The notes under the pieces were generated by a model. It saw only the letters and a list, made by a program, of their open reading frames with translations, was not told where the DNA came from and searched no databases. This document shows positions 57,745 through 64,000 of a DNA stretch of 64,000 nucleotides, one piece after another. Position 1 is the first letter of the stretch; each line of letters starts with the position of its first letter. A program made the position numbers and the translations under genes. Source of the DNA: Collimonas sp. PA-H2 (GTDB taxonomy: Bacteria > Pseudomonadota > Gammaproteobacteria > Burkholderiales > Burkholderiaceae_D); NCBI RefSeq assembly GCF_002564105.1, contig NZ_PDBX01000001.1, forward strand, positions 1,798,001 to 1,862,000, given 5' to 3'.

Positions 57745-58287
57745 TTACTCATGTTTTTGCTGCAATAAAGTAACCGTGGCGTTGACGATGCCCGGCTGCG
57801 GCGTCGTCCCGCCCAGCGCCGTGACACTGGCATCCACTACCTGCCATTGCGAATTCTTCTGGACCTCGTCCAGCCAGTCCAGCAAGCCGGCAAAGGCCAC
57901 CGCCGCCAACTGCACCTTGGCCATGTCGCCGTTCAGCGTCACGCTTTGCGGACTCAGTCCCTTGCTCTTCAATGCTGTTTCAACCGCCTCTTTGCTCAAG
58001 GGCGAAGCCGGCCGCTCCGCCATCTGGCCGGACAGCGATGCCGCCTTGGCCGTCAAGGCCTGCAATTCGGCCGCTTGCTGGCGCAGCGCCGGCAAGTCCT
58101 TTTGCAGGCGGCTACGGCCGCTCAGGGCCGGATCGAGCAACAGCAGATAAATGACGGCCAGCAGGATCACTGCCGCCGCAGCGCCGAGCAGACGGCGTTC
58201 GCGCTGGTTTCTTTGCGCCCAATAGGCGCCGGCCGGCAGCGAAATCTTGTGCCAGGCTTGCTGCAGGGGGTTGCGTGTAGACGTCAC
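57745..58287 (-). CDS. gspM: type II secretion system protein GspM
   Basis: A 180-residue bitopic membrane protein with a short cytoplasmic tail, one helix (about 33-52, LLGAAAAVILLAVIYLLLLD), a periplasmic coiled-coil segment (about 55-85) and a small ferredoxin-like domain. It has WAQRNQRERRLL just before the helix, the usual GspM pattern. GspM pairs with GspL in the inner-membrane platform. It overlaps gspL by four bases. Confidence 0.88.
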   Translation of the reverse strand: MTSTRNPLQQAWHKISLPAGAYWAQRNQRERRLLGAAAAVILLAVIYLLLLDPALSGRSRLQKDLPALRQQAAELQALTAKAASLSGQMAERPASPLSKEAVETALKSKGLSPQSVTLNGDMAKVQLAAVAFAGLLDWLDEVQKNSQWQVVDASVTALGGTTPQPGIVNATVTLLQQKHE

Positions 58288-59570
58288 TTGCCGCTCCCGA
58301 TTTGCCAGACCCCGGTAGCCGGTTTGCTGAGCGTTAATTTCATGCTGCTCAGTGCACTCTTGAGCTGCGCTTCGGCGCCGTCCGCGTCGCCGGGATTTTT
58401 CAGGCGCACCAGCAGATGGTGGTCACGATATTCCAGGCTGGCGATGGCGCCGTTGTCGGAACTCTGCGGCAAGCCTGCCCAGGCCGAGCCAAAGGCGGCT
58501 GCCAGGGCGATGAAGTCGTCCGCCGCCAGCTGGCCGCCGTCGCGCTGAGCCGCTGCGACTTTTTGCTTGGCCTGGGCGATCGGGTCGACGATCACGGTTT
58601 CTTTCGGGAAGGCGGCGCGGTAGTTTTGCAGCATGCCGCTGCGCAGGGCAGTAGCCTCGCGCCGCATGCGCAGCCAATCATAGTTGAGGCTGACGACATT
58701 CACCAGCAGCAGCGCCGCCGCCAGGCCCAGCGGCCAGCGCCAGCGGCGCCAGCTGAATTCGGTGCCGGCGGCGCTGGCGGTCAGGCCGCTCATCAGGTCG
58801 ATGCCGCTGCGCGCCTGTTCCTGGGTGCCGGCCAGCCAGTGCGACCAGTCGTCGGCCAGCACTGTGACCTGCGCCGGCTCCAGTTCCTGGTAAGCCGCCA
58901 GGGAAGATTGCGGTACATATAAAGTAATCTGCTGCTGCGGCAGGATGGAAGTCAATCCCTCCAGTACTTCCTGCGCTACCGACTGTCCCGAAACCGGCGA
59001 CAGCGACCAGCCCATGCCCTGTTCGCCTGACAGGCGCAAGGCGACATCGATGTCGCCGCCGTGATCGGTGATGGCGGCGACCGCCGTATCCGGCTCGCGC
59101 AGGGGCAGGCAAAGCTGGGCCGGCCACGCTTGCAGGTTATGCGCGCCCAGCGCCAGCAAGGTCTTGACCAGCAATTCCAGCCAGTCTCTTTGCACCACTG
59201 CAATCAGGCGCAGGTTATTGTCGGCGACACGGCCGGCACTGCCGACGCGCTTGCGGCCGGCGACGATCACGCAGTCGAAGGGATCGACCAGCAATTGTTC
59301 TTCCACCAGGTTCGGCAGCGCCATCTTCAGCTTGGCGTCGGACAGCGGCGGCACCTGCAATTGCAGCAGGTTGACGTCGGCCGCGGCCAGTATCAGCACC
59401 ACCCGGCTCGCCGCGGCAATCTGCTCGGCCAGGCCGGACAGCTGTTCGGCGCCCTGGCGCTCGATGCGGCCGGCGTCCGACACCAGCGCGTAGCGGCAAT
59501 CGGGCATGGCCACCGCCGCGGCGCTGTCCACAGTCGCCCTGGCGGGTAAGCGGAGAAGTAAGGTACTCAA
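58284..59570 (-). CDS. gspL: type II secretion system protein GspL
   Basis: A 428-residue inner-membrane protein. The cytoplasmic actin-like domain (about 1-270) binds GspE and includes PDCRYALVSDAGRIERQG and PNLVEEQLLVDPFDCV. A single helix lies at about 280-300 (WPLGLAAALLLVNVVSLNY), and a periplasmic ferredoxin-like domain follows. It starts 14 bases after gspK and overlaps gspM. Confidence 0.93.
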   Translation of the reverse strand: MSTLLLRLPARATVDSAAAVAMPDCRYALVSDAGRIERQGAEQLSGLAEQIAAASRVVLILAAADVNLLQLQVPPLSDAKLKMALPNLVEEQLLVDPFDCVIVAGRKRVGSAGRVADNNLRLIAVVQRDWLELLVKTLLALGAHNLQAWPAQLCLPLREPDTAVAAITDHGGDIDVALRLSGEQGMGWSLSPVSGQSVAQEVLEGLTSILPQQQITLYVPQSSLAAYQELEPAQVTVLADDWSHWLAGTQEQARSGIDLMSGLTASAAGTEFSWRRWRWPLGLAAALLLVNVVSLNYDWLRMRREATALRSGMLQNYRAAFPKETVIVDPIAQAKQKVAAAQRDGGQLAADDFIALAAAFGSAWAGLPQSSDNGAIASLEYRDHHLLVRLKNPGDADGAEAQLKSALSSMKLTLSKPATGVWQIGSGK

Positions 59571-59584
59571 AACGCATCTTCCAT

Positions 59585-60586
59585 TTATTGTTCTCTAATC
59601 CACACGATATTGGTGCTAGCGCCGTTATCGGCACGGTTCAGCAAGGATACGGTATTCAGGGCGGCGCGACCCATGCGAATCTTGCCGTAGACCAAAAAAT
59701 TTTTGCTGGAAACCTCGATATACGCGTTTGCCGGTACTGTTATGTTGAACAGGTTTGACAGCTGCGCCGCGAAATTGGCGATATCGGTAAATGGCGCCGT
59801 GCGCCGCATGGCCACCAGCGTATTGGCTTGCGCCAGCGACAAGTTAGGAAAACGGGAAGCCAGCACCTCGGCCGACGCTGTGTTCGCGTTGATCGGCGTG
59901 GGGCCACCGGTCCAGGGCAGCACTACTACATAATCCTGCAGCTGGCGCACGATATCCGGCGTGAATCCTGGCACCGACAGCAAATCGTCGACCTGCATCA
60001 TCGGCAATGTCGAACTGGCAGTGGTAGCGGCGTTCCCCTGTTGCCCCGTCGGCGGCGTGGCTGGCGGGGTGGCCGACGGCGCGGCCGGCAACCCTTGCGC
60101 GATGGCCTGGGCGGCCGCCGTGGCCAGCGTGCCTGGCAGGCGCAGATAACTCAGCAGGCGTTTGAAAGCGGCCACCTCATCGGGGGAAGGCTTGCCGCCC
60201 ACGCTCAGGTTATTCAGGTTGTAGCGCGATTGCGCATCGACGATATGGCCGGAAAGGATGGCGTCGCCGGCATCGCCAACTGCCTGTCCGTCTTCCACAT
60301 ATTGGTCGAGACGGGTGTCAGCCAGGGGCGCAGCCCACGGCTGGCTCAGGTCAGCGTAACGGAATTGTTTGCCGCTGGCGCGCAGGATCATGCTGGCCCA
60401 ATCCAGCGCACCGCGCATGATCCAGTTTTTCTGCAGTTGCAAACGCTGGTTTTCGATGGAACGCACCTGCACTTGCTGTTGCCAGAACAGGCTGGCGACG
60501 ATGGTAACTGCCAGGGTAGTCAACAGCAAGGCGGTTACTACCGCGACGCCGCGCTGGGCATACCGGCTCCGCGGCAAGCGTCTCAT
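59585..60586 (-). CDS. gspK: type II secretion system minor pseudopilin GspK
   Basis: A 333-residue minor pseudopilin. The class III prepilin start QRGVAVVTALLLTTLAVTIV has a short basic leader and lacks Glu at +5, as is usual for GspK. The globular part includes YNLNNLSVGGKPSPDEVAAF (calcium-binding alpha-domain region) and LPWTGGPTPINANTASAEVL. GspK caps the pseudopilus tip with GspI and GspJ. A low-complexity Ala/Pro/Thr segment sits at about 165-195. It overlaps gspJ by four bases. Confidence 0.95.
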   Translation of the reverse strand: MRRLPRSRYAQRGVAVVTALLLTTLAVTIVASLFWQQQVQVRSIENQRLQLQKNWIMRGALDWASMILRASGKQFRYADLSQPWAAPLADTRLDQYVEDGQAVGDAGDAILSGHIVDAQSRYNLNNLSVGGKPSPDEVAAFKRLLSYLRLPGTLATAAAQAIAQGLPAAPSATPPATPPTGQQGNAATTASSTLPMMQVDDLLSVPGFTPDIVRQLQDYVVVLPWTGGPTPINANTASAEVLASRFPNLSLAQANTLVAMRRTAPFTDIANFAAQLSNLFNITVPANAYIEVSSKNFLVYGKIRMGRAALNTVSLLNRADNGASTNIVWIREQ

Positions 60587-61236
60587 GAGGCCCCCAGCAG
60601 AAAAGTCTTGGCCATGGAGCCGCTACGGCCGCGTAGCTGCAGCGCCACTTGCAAGCCAGTCCATTTGTTGGCGTTGGTGTTGCTGTCCTGGCTACCGGCG
60701 CTGATGGCGGAAGACGGGCGCCAGCCTTGCTGGTCGCTGCCCCACACCTGCGTCTGCATGCTGGCGATATCGGATTGCAGCAACACCGCCTGGCTGTTGG
60801 CGCCGTCGCCGCTATCGTTGAGCGCGTTCTGCCACAAGGTATCGATCACGCTCGGATCCCGCGTCGCCACCGATTCCTGGCGCGTCAGGCGGCCGTCGCG
60901 CAGACGGTAATCCACCACCTGCAGACGGGTCGGCTGCTGGTCGGCGAACACCAGCCGCACCATCAACAAACGCCCCGGCTCCGCCGATAAATAGGGGCGC
61001 GTGGTCATCAGCATCTTGGGAGCGATTTGGGCGCAGTCGCTTTGCAGTTGGGCAAACGTCAATTGCATGCCGCGCGTCTGCTCCATTTCCGCCGTCAGCG
61101 AAATCCGCGAACGCACGATGCCGTCCAGGCCGCGCCAGCCGAGTATCGCCACCATCGCCAGGATGGTGACGGCGATGATCAGCTCCACCAGCGTAAAACC
61201 GCCGCTGCCGCTTTTCAGCTTTCTGCTAACGCGCAT
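60583..61236 (-). CDS. gspJ: type II secretion system minor pseudopilin GspJ
   Basis: A 217-residue minor pseudopilin. The prepilin peptidase site and N-terminal helix read SGGFTLVELIIAVTILAMVA, with Glu at +5 of the mature protein. WRGLDGIVRSR follows, as in the family. The ATG at 61236 is chosen because it leaves a short basic leader (RVSRKLKSGSGG); in-frame codons farther upstream lie inside gspI. The start overlaps the gspI end by 11 bases. Confidence 0.93.
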   Translation of the reverse strand: MRVSRKLKSGSGGFTLVELIIAVTILAMVAILGWRGLDGIVRSRISLTAEMEQTRGMQLTFAQLQSDCAQIAPKMLMTTRPYLSAEPGRLLMVRLVFADQQPTRLQVVDYRLRDGRLTRQESVATRDPSVIDTLWQNALNDSGDGANSQAVLLQSDIASMQTQVWGSDQQGWRPSSAISAGSQDSNTNANKWTGLQVALQLRGRSGSMAKTFLLGAS

Positions 61237-61618
61237 TCGGCACCACCTGCGACAGATTGACGATGCGCCGCTCGGAGTTGGCATCGGCGAACACCGATAC
61301 TTCCACCCGCCGGAAATAGGGATTGGGCGTACCCAGCACGTGTTCCTGGCAATACAGCGGCAGATCGCCCTGCGGACAATCGAAGGAGCGGTTGCCGATT
61401 GCCGGCCATTCATGGCCGATGCGGATTTGCGTCAGCCGGTTTTCCGCCGACCAGGAAGCCATCATGGCGGCCCGCAAGCCGCTGCTGTTCTGCGTCAGGC
61501 TGCCGACCGCGCGCAAGCTGGCGCCCAGCGCGGTGCCGACAATGACCAACGCCACCAGCACTTCCAGCAAGGTGAAGCCTGCTTCATAACTGTGGGGAGG
61601 CATGCGCAAGTTAGGCAT
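61226..61618 (-). CDS. gspI: type II secretion system minor pseudopilin GspI
   Basis: A 130-residue minor pseudopilin with the prepilin motif EAGFTLLEVLVALVIVGTAL and a small globular domain containing MASWSAENRLTQIRIG and the C-terminal RRIVNLSQVVPN. It begins one base after the gspH stop and nucleates the tip complex with GspJ and GspK. Confidence 0.95.
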   Translation of the reverse strand: MPNLRMPPHSYEAGFTLLEVLVALVIVGTALGASLRAVGSLTQNSSGLRAAMMASWSAENRLTQIRIGHEWPAIGNRSFDCPQGDLPLYCQEHVLGTPNPYFRRVEVSVFADANSERRIVNLSQVVPNAR

Positions 61619-62116
61619 TTATTCAACCGCAAAATGACCGATGCCATCGGCGCGGATCAGGACCGTGCTGTCGCCGCTGCTCATGGTCAGGGTAAAAGGC
61701 TTGTCGACCGGCTCGCGGCCGAAGGTGATGCGCAGGGTATTTGGCGGCGCCGCCTCGGTCGGCGCCGGATCCATGGCCAGCAGCATGGGACTGCGCTTGA
61801 AATCGCGCTGGCGCAGCATGTCGTCCTGGGCCAGCGGCTGCCAGCCGGCTTCTTCACGCACCATGAAACGATAGCTGCTGGCGTCAGCTTCGAAAGCCGT
61901 CGGACGATTGCGCAGGATGGCTTCTTCCCGCGTCAGCTGCAGCAGCAAGGCAATCCGCTTGGCATCGTCCTGCATGACTTGGCGATCGCTGCGAAACGCG
62001 TTGAGCGATACCACGCCAAGCGTGATGCCCGCGATCACCACCACCACCAGCAGCTCCAGCAAGGTAAAGCCGCGCGCTGCACCCTGGCGCAGATTGCGAT
62101 GCGCCATGAGGGACAT
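61619..62116 (-). CDS. gspH: type II secretion system minor pseudopilin GspH
   Basis: A 165-residue minor pseudopilin with the prepilin motif ARGFTLLELLVVVVIAGITL and a beta-rich domain. Two ATGs (62116 and 62107) are possible starts; both leave a short leader and the first is three bases past the gspG stop. DDAKRIALLLQLTREEAILR (about 45-64) is typical of GspH/FimT proteins. Confidence 0.93.
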   Translation of the reverse strand: MSLMAHRNLRQGAARGFTLLELLVVVVIAGITLGVVSLNAFRSDRQVMQDDAKRIALLLQLTREEAILRNRPTAFEADASSYRFMVREEAGWQPLAQDDMLRQRDFKRSPMLLAMDPAPTEAAPPNTLRITFGREPVDKPFTLTMSSGDSTVLIRADGIGHFAVE

Positions 62117-62118
62117 TA

Positions 62119-62580
62119 TTACAAGTCCCAAGAGCCGATGTCGGCGTCGTTACCTTCGCCACCCGGCTGGCCGTCGGCGCCATAGGAAAATATATCTACT
62201 TCGCCATGGATGCCGGGCGACAGGAATTGATACGGATTGCCCCAAGGGTCTTTTGGCAGCTTGTCGATATAGCCGCCGCTTTTCCAGCCATTGGCGGCAG
62301 GACCGCTGGTCGGCTTGACCACCAGCGCCTGCAAGCCTTGATCAGTGGTCGGATAACGCTGGTTGTCCAGTTTGTACAGCTTGAGCGCCTGCATCAGAGT
62401 GCCGATATCCTGGCGCGCAGCCTGGATCCGCGCATCATCGGTGCGGCCCATCAGTTTAGGCACGACCAAGGCCGCCAGAATCCCCATGATCACCACCACC
62501 ACCATGATTTCAATCAGCGTGAATCCGCGTTGCATAAGGGCAGAGCGACGTCGAACAGCCGGGAACATTGTGCTATGCAT
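62119..62580 (-). CDS. gspG: type II secretion system major pseudopilin GspG
   Basis: A 153-residue major pseudopilin. The prepilin site MQRGFTLIEIMVVVVIMGIL is followed by ALVVPKLMGRTDDARIQAAR, QRYPTTDQGLQALV, and the calcium loop region ending DIGSWDL. The ATG at 62580 has AAGGAAAG six bases ahead. It is the first gene of the operon G-H-I-J-K-L-M-N-D-E-F-C and its most abundant product. The prepilin peptidase (GspO/PilD) is not in the window. Confidence 0.96.
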   Translation of the reverse strand: MHSTMFPAVRRRSALMQRGFTLIEIMVVVVIMGILAALVVPKLMGRTDDARIQAARQDIGTLMQALKLYKLDNQRYPTTDQGLQALVVKPTSGPAANGWKSGGYIDKLPKDPWGNPYQFLSPGIHGEVDIFSYGADGQPGGEGNDADIGSWDL

Positions 62581-62806
62581 TTCTTTCCTTATCAAAAAAA
62601 CCACGACCATGTTTGGAAAGGGCGATTATATGCCGCAATCGTTGCCAACAAGCAGGAGAAATACACTTAATTATCTTCGGCGTATTTATCCAGGTTTTGT
62701 CATTGATTTGACACAAAGAAATGATATTACTTGATGCTGTGGCAAAGCGGCATGGAGACATTGCATCACTATGTAAATCGGCTTTGCCGGCCGGCTGGCA
62801 AGCGCC

Positions 62807-63823
62807 TTATGCGGCCTCTTCGCGAGGATTGCGCGATAGCAGGAGTTCCATCACGGAACGCAGGGAAGCGCCGTCGAACAGCACGCCGGCGACCGCATTG
62901 GTAATCGGCATGTCGACCCCGCGCTGCTGCGCCAGAGTACGCACTGCGGCGGCACAGCGCACGCCCTCGGCGACATGGCCGAGCTCGGTGACGATAGATG
63001 CCAGCTGCTTGCCCTGCGCCAGTCCCAGCCCGACCTTGCGGTTGCGCGACAGATCGCCGGTGCAAGTCAGGATCAGATCGCCGACGCCGGACAAACCCAT
63101 GAAGGTTTCGCTGCGGCCGCCGAGGGCTACCCCGAGCCGGGTGATTTCCGCCAGGCCGCGGGTGATCAAGGCAGCCCGCGCATTCAAGCCGAGTCCCAGG
63201 CCATCGGCGACGCCGGTGGCAATCGCCAGGATGTTCTTTACCGCGCCGCCGACTTCAACCCCGATCAGGTCGTCGGTCGAATACACCCGGATGTTATCGC
63301 CATGCACCGCCGCCACCACCTGCTCGCACAAGCCCGCATGGACGCTGGCGACCGACAAGGCGCAAGGCAGGCCGCGCGCGACTTCTTGCGCAAACGACGG
63401 CCCCGACAGCGCCGCCGCCGGCATCGCGTCGCCCAGCACTTCGCGCACGATCTGGTGCGGCAGCAGGCTGGTGTTTTCTTCAAAGCCCTTGCACAGCCAG
63501 ACGATATTCGGTATCGGATAGGCTTGCAGCTGCTGCGCCAGTTCCCGCAAACCGGCCACCGAGGATGCCACGATCAGCAAGCCTTCCGCCTGGGCGGCGG
63601 CCGCGTCGCCGGTGATGTGGGCGACGGCCTGCGAGAAATCGGACGAGAGGCGCAGATTGTCCGGCAAGGGGAAACCGGGCAGATAGACGCTGTTTTCGCG
63701 CTGGGCGGCGGCTGCCGCCATGGTGTCGGGATTCCGTCCCCACAGCGTCACGCTATGGCGCTGCGCCAGGGTGATCGCCAGCGCCGTGCCCCAGGCGCCG
63801 GCGCCGAGTACAGTTATATTCAT
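62807..63823 (-). CDS. gpsA: glycerol-3-phosphate dehydrogenase [NAD(P)+]
   Basis: A 338-residue cytoplasmic dehydrogenase that makes sn-glycerol-3-phosphate from dihydroxyacetone phosphate for phospholipids. The Rossmann motif ITVLGAGAWGTALA is at the N-terminus, GPSFAQEVARGLP at about residue 140, the catalytic Lys in GGAVKNILAIATGVADG at about 190, and FMGLSGVGDLILTCTGDLSR at about 240. The ATG at 63823 gives the family start; a GTG at 63850 would add nine residues. Neither has a clear ribosome site. Confidence 0.95.
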   Translation of the reverse strand: MNITVLGAGAWGTALAITLAQRHSVTLWGRNPDTMAAAAAQRENSVYLPGFPLPDNLRLSSDFSQAVAHITGDAAAAQAEGLLIVASSVAGLRELAQQLQAYPIPNIVWLCKGFEENTSLLPHQIVREVLGDAMPAAALSGPSFAQEVARGLPCALSVASVHAGLCEQVVAAVHGDNIRVYSTDDLIGVEVGGAVKNILAIATGVADGLGLGLNARAALITRGLAEITRLGVALGGRSETFMGLSGVGDLILTCTGDLSRNRKVGLGLAQGKQLASIVTELGHVAEGVRCAAAVRTLAQQRGVDMPITNAVAGVLFDGASLRSVMELLLSRNPREEAA

Positions 63824-63884
63824 GGATGGAATGGTGGGTTCAGAAGACACGGGCGGCTAGAAATGACAAAAATACGAGGAAAAA

Positions 63885-64000
63885 TCAATCGCCCCAGACT
63901 TCGGCCGCCTTGACGTAGCCGCTCTGGCCGTCGCGATGGCGCACTTTGGCCCAGCCCGAGGCGACCGGATCGACCAGTTCCAGCAACACGCCCTTGTCGG
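63885..64000 (-). CDS. 3' end of an SH3-domain protein gene (runs off right edge)
   Basis: The last 38 codons are visible: a bacterial SH3-like segment (LVDPVASGWAKVRHRDGQSG, then YVKAAEVWGD) closing with TGA at 63885. The GWxxVR...GxxGYV pattern is typical of SH3b domains, which often bind cell wall or act as scaffolds in exported proteins. The N-terminal part lies outside the window. It is just upstream of gpsA on the same strand (61 bases). Confidence 0.7.
   Translation of the reverse strand, partial: DKGVLLELVDPVASGWAKVRHRDGQSGYVKAAEVWGD

Overview
The window looks like the chromosome of a betaproteobacterium of the order Burkholderiales, most likely family Oxalobacteraceae and possibly Collimonas-like. 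This is an inference from the rRNA sequences, the GC-rich coding bias, the porin type, the PhaM-type PHA granule protein, and the gene neighbourhoods ahcY-holin-metF, DUF484-xerC-zur-zigA-dksA and STAS-hslVU. No plasmid, prophage, insertion sequence or CRISPR array was seen.

Layout. (1) 1-4071: an rRNA operon on the minus strand, read in the order promoter, leader with boxA, 16S, tRNA-Ile(GAT), tRNA-Ala(TGC), then the 5' part of 23S, which runs off the left edge. (2) 4106-14000: housekeeping genes (bioC, comF, trmL, a periplasmic copper chaperone, rfaE2, a diiron ferritin-like protein, a PhaM-like protein, an orphan amino-acid-type binding protein, two tandem DUF3108 proteins, queC). (3) 14066-19910: a 1201-residue fused indolepyruvate ferredoxin oxidoreductase, then phhA divergent from an Lrp/AsnC regulator, which together suggest aromatic amino acid catabolism. 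(4) 19984-24724: a minus-strand run slt-gst-cca-gnat. (5) 24754-30670: one-carbon and methyl-cycle genes. These are 5-formyl-THF cyclo-ligase, metF, a small holin-like membrane protein, ahcY behind an S-adenosylhomocysteine riboswitch, an AI-2E family transporter and metK. (6) 30958-35224: two tandem lipid A-type acyltransferases, dapF and a Sel1-repeat protein.

(7) 35538-38210: two paralogous porins with a shared 5' region but different codon use. (8) 38412-45723: DUF484, xerC, then what reads as a zinc-homeostasis locus. It holds a Zur-type Fur regulator with a palindrome at its promoter, a COG0523 GTPase with a His-rich loop, a DksA that has lost three of four zinc-finger cysteines and carries a long basic tail, a small DUF2946-like protein, and a ZnuD-like TonB receptor with a His/Asp-rich loop. 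(9) 46161-49753: a double-STAS protein and hslVU behind a clear sigma-32-type promoter. (10) 49787-51144: a lower-GC accessory pair of exported proteins. The upstream gene is broken by two homopolymer frameshifts. (11) 51230-62580: a complete type II secretion operon in the order gspG-H-I-J-K-L-M-N-D-E-F-C. (12) gpsA and the 3' end of an SH3-domain gene at the right edge.

The most interesting items are the accessory pair at the end of the gsp operon with its two homopolymer breaks, the zinc locus with its cysteine-poor DksA, an orphan plus-strand terminator at 18056-18091 that may end an unannotated small RNA, the duplicated porin control region, and a structured metK leader. All functional calls come from reading the sequence; no database search was possible.
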